Translations under genes and position numbers: made by a program
Assembly: GCA_963573315.1 (NCBI GenBank)
Contig: OY752150.1
Coordinates: forward strand, 1,674,001-1,738,000
Origin: Entomortierella parvispora
Taxonomy: Eukaryota; Mortierellomycota; Mortierellomycetes; Mortierellales; Mortierellaceae
DNA length: 64,000 nt
Reading direction: 5' to 3'
Notes under the pieces: model-generated
Seen by the model: the letters and a program-made list of their open reading frames with translations, nothing else
Databases searched by the model: none
Told to the model about the DNA's origin: nothing
Shown: piece after piece, positions 1-11,867 of the stretch
Layout: every line of letters starts with the position of its first letter
Position numbering within the stretch: position 1 is the stretch's first letter

Positions 1-269
1 ACCATCTCAGGGAGAACCAAGAGCTTGCACTGGTCGGTTAACATCGCTGATGTCGCTGTCGATTTTTCTTTCCTGGAGGTGAGATTGGTTTTTTTTTTTC
101 GGGTAAAAAATCGAAAAATACCTGTCCATAATAAAACTTTATAAAAGTGCTGCATAAGCCACACACCCCTGTTCATATTAAATAAGAAAAGCCAACATAA
201 AAGTTGAATTAGATTTTATTAAAATCATAACAATCATACGCCAATCATGAATCAACACCACTTCGCCGC

Positions 270-998
270 ATGAGCACATCTATTGAAACATGGGTTGGAG
301 ATGGAGAGATTCCAAGCGACCATCAAGGCAACATTGACGTAGTCGAGCACGTCGTCCAGTACAGAAGCCATGATATTCAAGGAGAGCAGGACAACGAGTG
401 GTGCGGCCTGAATGAAGACGAGGAAGACTTAACTCATGGGCAAGTAGCAGCAAAGGCCAGGCGAGGGAGAAAGAGGAAAAATTCAGTGGCACTGAAGCTC
501 CCAGATCCACCAGCATTTGAGCCGTTGATCCTGCGGACTCATCATGCCAGGGTCATCTTACCAGATATTTTCAACGACACGATTCCAGCACCAGTCACGA
601 TCTTCCGTCTTTTCTTTTCGGATGACATACTTGATACGACTGTCGCCAATACGAACTCGTATGCAGCTGAAAAGAGTGCTGGCTCCGTTAGTCGTGCTTG
701 GAAGTCTATCAGCAGGAACGAACTTGTTATCTGGCTTGCACTGACGATCTACATTGGGATACATAGAATGAAATCAAAAGCATGCTGGAACACCGATCGC
801 AAAGACCCGATCCACGACATATCCAAGTTCATGTCACTTAGTCGCTATGATCAAATCAAGCGCTACCTCCATGTGTCTGATGTATCCGCCCCAAAGGAAC
901 CTTATTGGAGCAAGCTGGAGCTTTTGCTCTCTCGGCCGCGCCGTTGCCGTCGCAAGAAGAGTTGTCCGCCCGATGTTCTAATGGATACGATTGAGTAA
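270..998 (+). pseudogene. piggyBac-type transposase, N-terminal part
   Basis: The 242-residue frame has an acidic N-terminus, a basic KARRGRKRK stretch near residue 60, and then the start of a DDE_Tnp_1_7 (piggyBac) domain. The readable parts are a 'fFsddil' type segment (FRLFFSDDILDTTV), an 'ELVIWLALTIYIGIHRM' helix, and SLSRYDQIKRYLHVSD followed by YWSKLE. In intact family members the YSKLEPL stretch leads on to the first catalytic aspartate (IDEMM). Here the frame instead turns into RPRRCRRKK and stops, so no catalytic residue is present. GTAAGT at about 994 and TTTCTTTAG near 1150 could be an intron, but the sequence beyond it is not transposase-like. It is either a broken element or a 5' fragment. 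Family membership is fairly sure; a functional role is not supported. Confidence 0.7.
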
Positions 999-1164
999 GT
1001 GTGTCTTTGGTTTTGTCTGGCGTTTGTTCTTTTGCGTTTTCATCCCCCTTGAACGAATGAGTCACTGCCGAAGCAGCTGTTGTAGACACTGCCTTTTGTA
1101 GTTTGCTTTTGTTTATACTCACGCGCTCAAACTCACCTTCTGTTTCTTTAGGGCCACGTCGCGT

Positions 1165-1730
1165 TTGTTTGTAGGCCCTGCGCGGGAAGCGCGGGTCGAT
1201 CACGACTCAGAGTCAGTATCCGATAGCTCGACCACACTGGACACATCAGAGTCGTGCTCGATTATTTCGTCGGCAGGCTGTACTGGCTGGACTGGCGCGT
1301 CAGGATCAGTATCGCTTTTATCCTCCGAGGGGCACAGGTGGACAGTGAGGGCTGCATACCACGCGCGCATGGACCCTGGGATATGATGTCGGTCACGAAG
1401 TTCGCGCCATGATGCTAGGTGTGACCCATCCTCAGTGACAACGTCGTGCTTGAAGACGATGCCATCTTTGAACATCTAGGGACCGATCTTGGAGTATGCT
1501 GCTGCCGGGATAAGTGGCTGATAGCGGGGTGAGAGGCTGACCCGTCGGGAGCTGGACAGGAGCAAAAGAGATAGCTCGGTCGACCATAAGCCCACAGACC
1601 TTGGCCAAGAAATGGTGACGCCGAACTAAATAGGATCGGTCCGGGATAGCGTATGTTGGACGAGTGCTGCAGCGGCCTGGAGTGACGAAAGGCGAGCGGC
1701 CATCATTGCCCCACGAGACCAGTATCATGG
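1165..1730 (-). pseudogene. Degraded LINE-like polyprotein fragment (tentative)
   Basis: Reading leftwards from about 1730, conceptual frames give pieces such as STELSLLLLSS, LSPRYQPLIPA and MFKDGIVFKHDVV, then SWRELRDRHHIPGSMRAWY, with stops and shifts between them. The 'ditsW' helix followed by 'W.....a.hgi.g..p.Wy.al' is the layout I associate with the region after the reverse transcriptase of fungal LINEs. The last open piece (91 residues, 1475-1200) ends in an acidic, Ser-rich tail. No catalytic motif is visible. It could instead be random open frame. Confidence 0.25.
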
Positions 1731-1985
1731 ATACGAAGAAGCACGTTTTTTTTTTTTTATTCAACAGTGATCTTCTACAAGACTGCAACCTGCTATAGTC
1801 CCGTGAGTCGAGTTGTATACGCTGTAACATCCATCTCCGATCCGTTGGCAGACTCGTCGCCTGCAAATTCAGACCGAGACCTCCTCGAATAACCTTTCTT
1901 GACGAAAAAGCACGTGCTCGGCACGTGATCTTGGCCGCATACTCCTCATCAAGATTTGAACTTTTGAACCAAATGTCGTAGAAAG

Positions 1986-2133
1986 GCAACCCGCTCGAGG
2001 TTCTAGACAGGTTTAGACGGGAGGGGGGGGAAGAGAACTAGTCTAGGTCCAGGGCAACCGCGCGAGGTTCCTGGCTACTTAGAAGGAAGAGGAAGACACT
2101 GATATTCCAGGGCAACCGCTCGAGGTTCCTGGC
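1986..2133. repeat. Three short direct repeats
   Basis: A unit of about 25 bp, roughly CAACCGCTCGAGGTTCCTGG, occurs three times: about 1988 (diverged at its end, GGTTCTAGAC), about 2055 and about 2112. The starts are about 60 bp apart. The second and third copies differ at one or two bases. No gene overlaps them. They could be remnants of a tandem array inside an LTR. Confidence 0.6.
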
Positions 2134-2984
2134 TGAGATGATCAAAAGAGAAAGGTGGGGTTTGATTTATTGATAATAAAAGTAATGAAGGTTAGAGATG
2201 ATAAAGATAATAAAGATATTCGGTAGTATTGCTAGAAAGGAGTAGTAGTGCAGGTCTGTCTTTTATACTTGTCGTTGCCAAAAGCATTGGGGCAAAGACG
2301 GAAGAAGGTAAGAGCGCGTTTCATAGTAAAACGAGCGAAGTCAAAGACGATCGGACAAAAGAAAGAGGTAGATGATGAAGGCAGTACCATCGATTAGAAT
2401 CGCAATGATCGTACTGGTCCTCAAAACATTGGGGTGAAGTCGACAGTAAAAGGTCCACGCGTTCTGTTGTCGATAGAACACACGAAACGAGATCAAGACG
2501 CGATTGTAGCGATGAAGGGTAAACCAAGGTCAAGAGACAAGAATAACAATAACAAGAGGGTCCGTAGAAACGGCGCGTTTGTGCGACGCGGGAGAAAAGA
2601 GAGCGAGTCACGTGCATATGATGTCACGTGCCCGACGTCGTGAGCTGCACCTCAAAAGCAGGCCAGTTCACGACACAAATGTAGCACCACGAGCCTCGAC
2701 TGAGCAAGGGTCCTACCTATCAATCCAGATAGGCTCGGTCGCGAGAGTGGAAGAGAGTACTTTGGAAGGGTGTTGGTTATGAAGGGTTTATTGAGGCGTG
2801 AAAGATATGGTGTTGCTTGGAAAGGAGTTGTTAACTGGAGAAAGAAGAAGAGAAGACTATAGAGACTTATAAGAGACTACGGAAGAAGGGGAGCTACGAT
2901 TGTGAGGTTAAAAGTGCGCATGATTGGAGGATTTATGCGCTTAACGGCTGATTAGGGTTGGACGGGTTCTGAAGCAACGGCAAA
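2134..2984. other. No gene seen; possible decayed LTR or UTR sequence
   Basis: The short frames here have no recognisable domain. The left part is A-rich (TTATTGATAATAAAAG, GATAAAGATAATAAAG) and the right part is GC-rich and purine-biased. I could define no repeat ends. Confidence 0.4.
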
Positions 2985-2999
2985 ACGGGGGTTTTAAAC

Positions 3000-4365
3000 G
3001 TTTTTTTTTTTTTGCAACATTTTATTTGCCATGCCGAGCCAAAGAAGTGGAGCATATAAACTGAACTATCTACGACCTGACGCAGCCGCGTGGTCTAGTG
3101 ATCCCCGCGCAAGTAGAGTTTATTATCTGTTAATTGTAAGTCGGCCGAACGACACGCTTCTGCACGCGCTCACTCAACCCAAGGGAAACGGACGAAATAA
3201 GATGCTTGACATCGCACAACCCGTCTATGACGGCCCATGCACCCATGTATCACAAACCTGCGACCTCGTGGGTGGTGTCTCCTGCCTGCCTGAGCGAAGC
3301 TGGGTCCTGTCCTCCAAGTGGCCTTTCATGCTCATTCGTCACTTATTCTCCGAGATCCTTTTCCAAGAAATATTTTACTCCTCCTGTCCGCTCCATGACG
3401 TTCAACGTCCGCTTGCCTTGGTATGCTTCCAGCACACTCTTGTCTGCGTCCTTCAAGTTGTCTTTCCTCCTTACCACAGCAAACCTGTCCCGGTTAAAGT
3501 TACCAAAGCCACTGCTGCTACGTCCGTGTCCGTCAGCACGGGTACCAGGGTTCTCAGCCTGTTACGTTTGCTCACAGCAGTGACCCCAATAGACTTCTCC
3601 CAGTCCACAGTCTTTTTGCAGTGCGGGTTCCAGATCCCTTTCCGGCCATAGTCTTCGATGAGTGTAATAAATCTGTCCGCCATTAAGCTTGCAATCGCCG
3701 TGGTCGTTCCGAACAGTCGCTTGAACTTGTCTTTCAGAAATAATGGGGCCAGCCCATGGTACGCGTCCATTACTGTCCATTTCCGCTCAGGGAGAGCGCC
3801 GTGATCTTGAACTTGGTTGTCCTCTTGGTCCAGGTCGTCGTCCAACAGGTTCGGCCCTTGATATTACTTGCTCCTCGGAATTCATCCATCAGCATCGTCC
3901 AGAACGCGTCCATCGACTCCTCCACGAACGTCGGCTCCTCTTTCTTGAATTCTTCGCCTTGCTCCTCCGCTTTCTTCTTCTCACTCAGCCACCTCTTCTT
4001 CTCTCGCGTCCAAACTTTCTTTCCTAGGTCGGTCACCAGCGTCATCGCCTCCTCCCAACCTTCGTACTGACTCTCCAACGTTTCTGGGCACCTCCAAATG
4101 TGGGTTGTATCTTCTTCGTTCACTTCGCAGACTCAGCAGTAGTTGTCGTTATACAGATCTGGCCTCCATTCCGCCATGTACTTCAACGTGGGCAGCATCC
4201 CGTGCAGTTTTTTGATCCTGTGGGCTCTTTTCGTACAGTCCGAGGTGCTGGTAAACATACTCCTGGGCTTGTTGCGGTTGTGAACAATTGCAATTGTTGT
4301 CCGCCACTCGATTTCACGCCAGTCCTTTACCATTAAAACAATAAAAAAATTAAAACTAAATAACG
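3000..4365 (-). mobile_element. LINE (non-LTR retrotransposon), 5'-truncated copy with poly-A tail
   Basis: On the minus strand the insert ends with CAAATAAAATGTTGC followed by a run of 13 A (plus-strand T at 3001-3013), that is, a polyadenylation signal and a tail. It is flanked by the 15-bp direct repeat ACGGGGGTTTTAAAC at 2985-2999 and 4366-4380. A poly-A tail plus a target duplication of this length is the signature of target-primed reverse transcription. The coding part is the C-terminal region of a LINE polyprotein (separate entry). The short length indicates 5' truncation. Confidence 0.75.
3471..4333 (-). pseudogene. LINE polyprotein C-terminus, zinc-binding motif region
   Basis: Reading from 4333 leftwards gives LHGMLPTLKYMAEWRPDLY, then a cysteine pair and H-I-W-R-C, so a C-x2-C ... 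H-x4-C zinc-binding signature like that found after the RNase H domain of LINEs. The codon between the two N-terminal cysteines is TGA at about 4132, most simply a Trp codon turned into a stop. Downstream come a long charged helix (KKRWLSEKKKAEEQGEE) and then, in a shifted frame from about 3845, FGTTTAIASLMADRFITLI and GRKGIWNPHC. At least one nonsense change and one frameshift make this a dead copy. The function in an intact element would be part of the reverse transcription protein. Confidence 0.6.
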
Positions 4366-4380
4366 ACGGGGGTTTTAAAC

Positions 4381-4500
4381 TTTTTTTTTTTTTTTTTTTG
4401 CAACATTTTATTTGCCATGCCGAGCCAAAGAAGTGGAGTATATAAACTGAACTATCTACGACCTGACGCAGCCGCGTGGTCTAGCGATCTCCGCGCAACA
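4381..4500 (-). repeat. Second LINE 3' tail
   Basis: A T-run at 4381-4399 (a minus-strand poly-A tail) is followed by about 100 bp that matches 3014-3107 almost base for base (GCAACATTTTATTTGCC ... CCGCGCAA), then identity ends. This is the 3' end of another copy of the same LINE, severely 5'-truncated. The copy at 3000-4365 inserted directly next to its tail. Confidence 0.7.
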
Positions 4501-4749
4501 AATGCCACGACTCGTCGCCGTGTAATATTGGAGAGTAAAGTGTTACAAAAAATGGATCTTCCCCATTTTTTCAAGTGTCGTTAAATGAACTTGGCCGCGT
4601 ATACAATCCAGAAGTCGATGGTCCGCCAAAAAAGGGTCGTCCTGGGCTCCAGGGCAGAGGCCTTGCGGCGACGCGACTTTAGCGACTTGGTCACGTGACG
4701 AAGTCTGGACGGGCTCAAAAGAGCATCGGCGCACAACACAAAAAAGGAA

Positions 4750-4821
4750 GGTCTGCTGGCCCAATGGAAAGGCGTCTGACTACGAATCAGGAGATTGCAG
4801 GTTCGACCCCTGCGTAGATCA
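4750..4821 (+). tRNA. tRNA-Arg (anticodon ACG)
   Basis: The 72 nt fold into a full cloverleaf by eye. The acceptor GGTCTGC pairs with GTAGATC allowing two G-U pairs. The D arm lies at GCC/GGC, the anticodon stem is TCTGA/TCAGG with loop CTACGAA, and the T arm is GCAGG-TTCGACC-CCTGC. The discriminator base is A at 4821. The loop places ACG at positions 34-36, which after inosine modification reads CGU/CGC/CGA. There is no intron and CCA is not encoded. The internal B box (GGTTCGACCCC) is canonical. It lies between a LINE tail and the inverted-repeat block, a common place for retroelement insertion. Confidence 0.88.
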
Positions 4822-4826
4822 TCCCA

Positions 4827-4830
4827 TTTT
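4827..4830 (+). terminator. RNA polymerase III terminator of the tRNA
   Basis: A TTTT run lies six bases after the discriminator base of the tRNA-Arg gene, the usual Pol III stop signal. Confidence 0.6.
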
Positions 4831-4859
4831 GACTGGAGTGGTTTCCACCAACTTACTTT

Positions 4860-7740
4860 TTTGGATTTCTCTACTTGACACGAAGGGTTTATCTAACCGT
4901 CGACCCTGGTCGGTGGGGATGGTGACGAGTCTAGTCGGTGGTTAGTTCTCCGCCGACCATGAAGGACTTTCCTTTTTGGGTCGCTTATCCGTCGACCATG
5001 CCATTCTTTAACCGCCGACCAGCCTATTTCTTAACCATCGAGCTCCCATAACCGCCGACCTACTCAATGATCGTATCCGCCGACTTCTCTTTTTCTTATT
5101 CGTCGACCCTTCCTAAACCATCGAACAGTCTTCATAATCACCATCCAGTTTTCCTTGTCCACCGACCTACTGGTTTTTTCTGTCCACTGACCAACCAGCC
5201 TCAAATTGAATCGACCGACTCTTTGGTTTCTTGTTGTTCGTCACTGATCCTGAATAATGCCTGCCGTCGGCTTGTAAAAACTCTCCCACTTGTCACAGTT
5301 TTTTTTCCACGGGCCGTGAGTGTACCCCATCACCAGATCTTACTTGTCGCTTGGCCAATTGTTCCTTTATTTTGAGGTCGGCTGCTTGCTTATTCAGGGT
5401 CAGTGACGAACAACAAGAAACCAAAGAGTCGGTCGATTCAATTTGAGGCTGGTTGGTCAGTGGACAGAAAAAACCAGTAGGTCGGTGGACAAGGAAAACT
5501 GGATGGTGATTATGAAGACTGTTCGATGGTTTAGGAAGGGTCGACGAATAAGAAAAAGAGAAGTCGGCGGATACGATCATTGAGTAGGTCGGCGGTTATG
5601 GGAGCTCGATGGTTAAGAAATAGGCTGGTCGGCGGATACTGAGAAGAAAAGTCGGCAGTTTAGACATGGGTCTGCTGTTAGGGGTCGGTGGTTAAAGAAT
5701 GGCATGGTCGACGGATAAGCGACCCAACAAGGAAAGTCCATATAACACTCTCTTTTGCTTTTCCAGACAAAAACATGCAGGGAAGGGACGAAAACTATTC
5801 GAGGCGACTTGTTACTCTCTTTTATTCTTCGATGTATCGCCTTTAACCTCTCAGAGGCAAAGGTTAACGCGTTTGTGGCGATATTGTCGCTTTTTTAGCG
5901 AGTGTCAAGTCGTGTCGATAACGATATGGGACTTGAACTCTTGAATTGAGTTGCGGGAAACTGGGTAACGGAATGAGTTTGAATACAGTAGCCGTTTACT
6001 GTTATAACAAAGTGCTGTTGAAGAGAAGGCAAAAAAGAGTGTTACATGGAGTTAGAGCGCAAAAAGTGGGGGGTTGTCACGTAAGTCGAACAACCTGGGT
6101 TGTCGAGTAGATAAATCCTGACACTAATGAGTCTGCAAAAAAAATAGGCGTAGACAGAACTCTGCCAGTTTTTTTTTCTTCTTTTACAGTGTACATCTTT
6201 TTGTTCTATTATTCGCGCTGCCTCCTCCGCAGGCTTTGGGCCACGACCCTCAAGGGCAAGGACGCTCTGACGACATTACATTGGGATACCACAACATCCA
6301 GTGAACTTTGCGCTTCGCGCTCAGATGTTGGACCACAGTTAGTGTCTAGTTGTTGGCGCGCCTCCTTTGGAGGCTCAATTCGGGCTGACGCCCTGATACC
6401 TCAGCGTCCAGTGAACTTCGCGCAAAGATGCCGATCAGTTTGCAAGGGACGCTGTCTTCTCCGGAAGAGACTTCGGGCTATGGCAGCACATCAGCCCCCT
6501 TCTCTTCGACAGCGCCTAGTTACAATAGTAAACAGCTCGTTACCCAGCATCCCACAGCTCAATTCAAGAGTTCAAGTTCCTTATCGACACGACTCGTTAT
6601 TCGCTAAAAAGCGACAATATCGCGACAAACGCGTCAGTCTTTGCCTCTGAGGGGTTAAAGGTGGTACCTCGAAGGATAAATGAGAATAATAAATCGCCTC
6701 GAAGAGTTTTCGTCGAAAAGCAAAAAGAGAGTGTTAAAAGTGGTGGTTGTCAAATAAGTTGAACAACCAGGGCAGCGAGTAGATACGTAAATCCTTCCTT
6801 TTTGGGTCGCTTATCTGTCGACCCTTCCATTTCCTAACCCCTAACCATTGACCGTTGACACCCGGCCCCTCTCTGAACCAGAGATCTCCATAGACGCCGA
6901 TCTACCCTCACCCTCGTAATCGTATCCGCCGACTTTTCTTTTTTTATTTGCCGACCAGTCTTCACTACCATACCCACCGACAGTCCTCGAGAAGCGCGAC
7001 TAGGCAAGACAAGGGGGAATAGCATTTCCAAGGACAGGACAGGGCACGAATCGGTGAAAGGAAGCGAGATGGAGTCAGGGTTATTATATTTACTACGTGA
7101 AGAACTAAAACTTTATTACTGGTCTAGGTATAGTAAATAAGAAAAGAAAAGTCGGCGGATACGACTACGAGGATAGATCGGAACCTCGAGGATTAGAAAA
7201 TGAACCTCTCTATTTGTCGACCGGGTGTGTTGTCGCTTGCTTGCCGACCCCGTCAAAACTCCATGGAACAGTTGTGTTGCACGTCGACCGGTCTGGCGAC
7301 TTTTGGGCTCACAAAAGATTGAAGTTTAAAGTCCCAATAAGCCCTATCTAGAAAACCAGGAAAAACAGTTTGGAATAACGCATCTGCCGATACTCATCTT
7401 GTGCGCAAGAACACAGGGTGAGCAAGGAGGGGACATGTTACTAGGTCTTCGGCGTCAGTGTACCAAGGGCTGCAATATCCATCGGGAGTGAGAGAAGGGG
7501 CGTGAAATGCGTAGCGGTCGACGTGCAACACAACTGTTCCATGGAGTTTTGACGGGGTCGGCAAGCAAGCGACAACACACCCGTCGACAAATAGACAAAA
7601 CGTTAGAGAATAGGCTGGTCGGCGGATTAGGAGAAGAAAAGTCGGCGATTAGAGAGGTGTCGGGTATCAACGGTCGATGGTCAGAGAACGGCAGGGTCGA
7701 CAAATGAGTCGAAACTAACCAACGTCCAGGCTTGGCGGTT
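4860..7740. repeat. Gene-free block of nested inverted repeats
   Basis: No gene was found. Three inverted-repeat pairs can be read. (1) 4964-5257 against 5389-5738, with a 131-bp spacer; the right arm carries about 55 extra bases. (2) 5743-5975 against 6535-6741, with a spacer of about 560 bp. (3) 7209-7289 against 7518-7597, nearly perfect. Parts of the first arm recur at 6788-6990 and, inverted, at 7143-7195 and 7596-7715. Inside the arms a motif close to TAACCGCCGACC (variants TATCCGTCGACC, TAACCATCGAGC, TATCCGCCGACT) recurs every 20-40 bp. The pattern suggests a foldback DNA transposon or a palindromic repeat cluster; no transposase is present. Confidence 0.75.
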
Positions 7741-8038
7741 AGATCAAATGTCTTTTTTGAGTTGAAAGGCATGCAGAGACTCATTCTTCGTAAAGGTAAT
7801 TAGTAGATTCAAGGCCTGTACTCAAAGCGATGGGTGTGGTAGGAGAGTGAAACGGTGTATAGCAACTTCAATATGAAAGCGGTGGTAACCCACGTATCGA
7901 AACCCTTCCATGGAAAAAAGCTGTAATCACTTTATCCGTAGCACGAACTACATACCTGAGTTGGTGTGGCTTAGGAGAAAGGCCATCAAACCACAGAGTA
8001 AAAATCCAACCACGATCATCGCAATCATCACAATCAAC

Positions 8039-11000
8039 ATGGCGGACGGAATGGACAAAGGCCTTATGGCCCTCATGGGCATCGAGGACGATAGTAGCAA
8101 CCTAAGATCCGCCTCGAATCTGTCGTGCAACACTTCTGGATACTCTGTCAGTCAAATGTCGGACATTGATGAGGACTCTCTGGAGCAGTTCTCGACCGTC
8201 GCATCTCCACAGGGGCTCGTCTCAACCAGCTCGGGACGACACCCGCTGAACCTGTCCGATGCCCCAAAGTCACCGATATCCAGGACCCTGCACGCCGGCT
8301 CTTCGTCCTTGTTTATTAGAACGTCTTCCCCTGTCGACAATTCTTCAGAGTGGCACTCTATTTCTGGAATGCCTCAGAAGAGAAAACCAAGTCAGAGGAG
8401 CAAAAGCAAGACAGGGGAGCCAGGCGGTTTCATGTTCAGCCCAACTCTCAAGCCCAAGAAGATCATTAGCAAACCACATATGCTTCACCCTATTGAGATC
8501 ACTCACCAAAACACGGCGCCCACTCGATGCGATCCCGCACGACCTTTGTCACCTTTGTCCATCTCTCCACCTCTATTCCCCGACGATCTATCTGATATGC
8601 AGAGGTCTTCGTCATCTCTATTTGATATGGAATCTTACTCAAAATCTTTCTCTGACGATGAAGGATTACCATACCTGAGTTGCGGGAAAACATCCGTAAC
8701 TTCTTTCCTCTCAGACGGTGTTTTTACATCTACCTCGACAGTTGGTGATCATGAATGGGACAGAGACTCAGATCGAGAAACTCAAGGGCCTTCGATGACA
8801 CTACCAAAGCCAGTCCGATTGTCAAAAAAACAGGATCTACAAGAGACTAAAGAGCGGGAACGTTTGCTCCGAATTGGTAGTACCAATTTGAAATCGACCG
8901 TTAACAAAAAACTCACACTACAATATCTTATGAAGCAAACACTCACGAAGCAGTAAGTGCAAAAAATCACCTTAATTTTTGATGCAGATGGAATAGTTGG
9001 CCAACCGTTCATGGTTTTAACGCGGCTTCATCATTGCCTATTTCGTAGACAACCTAAAGAGGGGAAGTCTAGGTCCAAACCCGACTCAATCTCGCTGTCA
9101 AGCTCAGAGGATGAAGTGGAAATGGAGGCAGAACAAGAAACAGAACAATGGAGACTCGGGACGTTGAGTACCTTCCTCGAAATGCGGTTACCTAAAGCGA
9201 GTAGCCCTCGTGGTCAAGTGTTGGGAGCAAAAGAGCCAGCCAGTATCATCGTTTCACCCCTCTCGAATCAAATCCAGAATCTGAGCCTCTTGGGCAGCTC
9301 ATCGCAAGGAGTCAGTGACTTAGTGTTCACGACTACACCTATGGCAACATATTCTTCAAAAAGAGGTGCGGCGTCGAGAATCAATGATTTCAAGAGCCAG
9401 ATGAAAAGGGAGGTGAGCAAGCGGAATTTTCAACATCGTAGTATCCCGAATAACGATACCGATAACTCCGCGAAGAGGAGGTCTCTCGACGATCAATCAG
9501 TGGAATATCTGAGCAAAGAAAGAAGGAAGATTCGTGGACCTATTGATGAAGATGAAGTTGGAATAGCAACCTCCTCTCTTGCTAAAGATAATGAAGGTTT
9601 GGATCTGGAGCACGAGTTCGATGAAGAAAAAAATGCTGACACGGAGAGCGATAACGGATGTTTGCCTGGCGAATCCGAAGGATATGATATGCAGACCGAG
9701 TCCGAGGCTAGCGCAAACGAAATGTGCGACAGTGACCAGGACAACGGGGATACCCAGCCTGTCAAAATTAAGCGTGCGATGGGTAGAAACTCGAACGTAA
9801 TCGGCGATGATGACTCTGACTTAAGAGTGGTGCTTATTGATCACAGTCAGGCGCGCAGCCCTTCGAAGAGCGAAAATAAGGTTGCGAGCGATAGCTGCGG
9901 TAGTGTTCACGGTCCCACCGACTACCATAACAGGAATAGTAATGACGACGATATCTCCGACTTAGACCAGCCTGCCTACCACGTAAAAGAGCCTCATTCA
10001 GTATTCAGGTCCAACAGCGCTCAGAAATCAAAAGCACCACCAACTGAAGATACGGGGACCTGTTCGACCACATTATCGCCACCGACCGACACAGACGCTG
10101 TTGGTCTATACCAGGCTAGCGAGAAAGAGGCTGATGTAGTGCTTTCTGGTGCGATTGATTTCCTATCCGGAAGATTTCCGTTAGCACGCAGTTCATCTGA
10201 CGGAATGATCCTCGTGCGTCAACCGACCATCAACAAATTAAGTCCATTTGTTCCATCCTCATCCTTCATTCAGGCCGAGGCTCTAAATGCGCACGATATT
10301 AACCAAGAGAGTGATGGCAATGGAAATATCGTTCAGTCTATTGTGGACACCGGCAACCAAGAACATGGACGTGGGCGACGGCTGATCAAACCAGACCCCA
10401 AAAATGTCATCTCGAAAAGTAACAAATCGGCTTTTATCGAATATGAAGCCGAAGAGGAGGAGGACGAATTCATGGGCATGGGAGGGATCGACTACGAGTC
10501 CGATAATTCAGAAAATGACGACTATGATTTGGGGGATGATATGATTGACGGTGACACCAAGTTAGGCAGTCGAGATGCGGAAAATGTCCGGAAATTGCAT
10601 ATGTAAGGCGTGGCGTTGTCGAGAAAATGCTTTAGTGTTCTAAGAGTATTGGTCTAACCTTTCCATTGTCATTCGTTCAGGCAGCACGAGCAGGATCAAC
10701 ACAACAAGGATATTTCCGATTTAGTTCATGGCATCGCAGCTGGATCCCTTTGGAAGCGACGCAATGGGCAAGTGGTTGATCTGGACTTGTTTGATGTGGA
10801 GGACATGGAAGGGCGCTTCCGACGAAAGAAGAAACTCAAAATCTCTGAGAAACTGGAAGAACTTGGTAGGAAAATTGTATTGCTTGCTTTTCTTTTTTTT
10901 TTTTTTTTTTTTTTTTGGTAGTGAGAGGGTGGGGGGGGGAGTAAGAAGAATATCATTACTTATCTTTATCAATGATTCCACCCAAATTCTAGCCGACAAC

Positions 11001-11834
11001 CCTACTACGTTTGCATTTGCGAGAGCCTTTACGAAAAACGTGGATGATGATCGATTGGTATTCTTAAGCGACGTGGATGAGACTGACTCTGAGAGAGAGA
11101 CGCATCAAGAAAGTAATGCCACCAGTATGAGAGTGAGCAGTTTACCTGAAGACCAAGAAGACGAAGATGTGGAAGAAGAGGCTCTAAGTACCGACAGACG
11201 CAGAGAGAGATTACGAGAGGGACGTCTGCCGAAAGACAAATCGATCGATTGTAGTGAGTGGAAAGGTATAGCACCCGGTTCACTTACTACAGTAACTCGT
11301 GCACAAGTTCTGCCGTTTGGGATTATGGCCGGCAGTCCATACGCTGAGCCAATACCTCAGGCGGTAGGTGAATTCACCGATCCTTTGGATGATCTCAAAC
11401 AGGTGCTGCGACGCAAAAGGGTTATTCGGAATATCATGGATGATGCTGACGATCCTTTAATGGCAGTGGAGTTTAATAATACACAGTCGCCACCCGTTCG
11501 ATTGGAGAGTTCATCTTTCAACCTGAAAAGCCATTTGCCAGTCGAAGATGCTTCATTTTTGGATGGAAGCAGGACTACTCTATTGGAATCCGCTTCCATT
11601 GCCAGCAACTCACAGGATGCTGCGAGCGAGACCAGCGTGAACATGACAGCAATTGCTAAACCTGAGAAGCTGGTGCATCAAAGCTCAATCTTTTTACCCG
11701 AAGACCGTAAATCACATTTTCTACGTACAGTCGGAGACGAGTCCAGGCAAAGTACCCGAGTGGTAAAAGATATGAATCGTCGTCGAATGGCGTTTGCTCC
11801 TAGTACGAGTTCAGGATCAGCTGAGATACTGTAG
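8039..11834 (+). CDS. Mrc1/claspin-like DNA replication checkpoint mediator
   Basis: Four exons join in phase: 8039-8952, 9049-10602, 10681-10865 and 10993-11834, giving 1,164 codons plus stop, with GTAAGT/TAG, GTAAGG/CAG, GTAGGA/TAG and similar splice ends. The protein is long, acidic and Ser-rich with at least nine SQ/TQ dipeptides (for example SVSQM, ETQGP, GDTQP, HSQAR), typical substrates of Mec1/ATR-type kinases. Around the exon 3/4 junction it has the conserved segment ISDLVHGIAAGSL, then DLDLFDVED, basic RFRRKKKLK and ADNPTTFAFARAF, the layout I know from the MRC1-like domain of fungal Mrc1. Mrc1 travels with the replisome and relays stalled-fork signals to the Rad53/Cds1 kinase. An in-frame ATG at 7910 would add 43 residues; I prefer 8039. 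The A/T tract in intron 3 contains a run of about 22 T. Convergent with the next gene, with 33 bp between the stops. Confidence 0.78.
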
Positions 11835-11867
11835 AAGCTTTCCTCGAGACCGTTAATATCTTCACGT

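Noticed and set aside
856-1203. 115-codon minus-strand frame
   Set aside because: Overlaps the piggyBac fragment and a possible intron; no recognisable motif.
3075-3110. tRNA-like box A sequence (GTGGTCTAGTGATC) also present near 4470
   Set aside because: No cloverleaf or B box follows; it lies in the LINE 3' region. A tRNA-derived piece is possible but unsupported.
5067-5580. Two long open frames encoding almost the same peptide on opposite strands
   Set aside because: They are the two arms of one inverted repeat read in mirror orientation; no domain and no codon signal.
6189-6650. 153-codon plus-strand frame in the spacer of an inverted repeat
   Set aside because: Its end runs into the inverted arm, with no domain and ordinary six-frame chance length.
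10880-10920. Poly-T tract at the Mrc1-like locus as a transposon tail
   Set aside because: It lies inside an intron with GT/AG ends and in-phase exons; no target duplication is seen.
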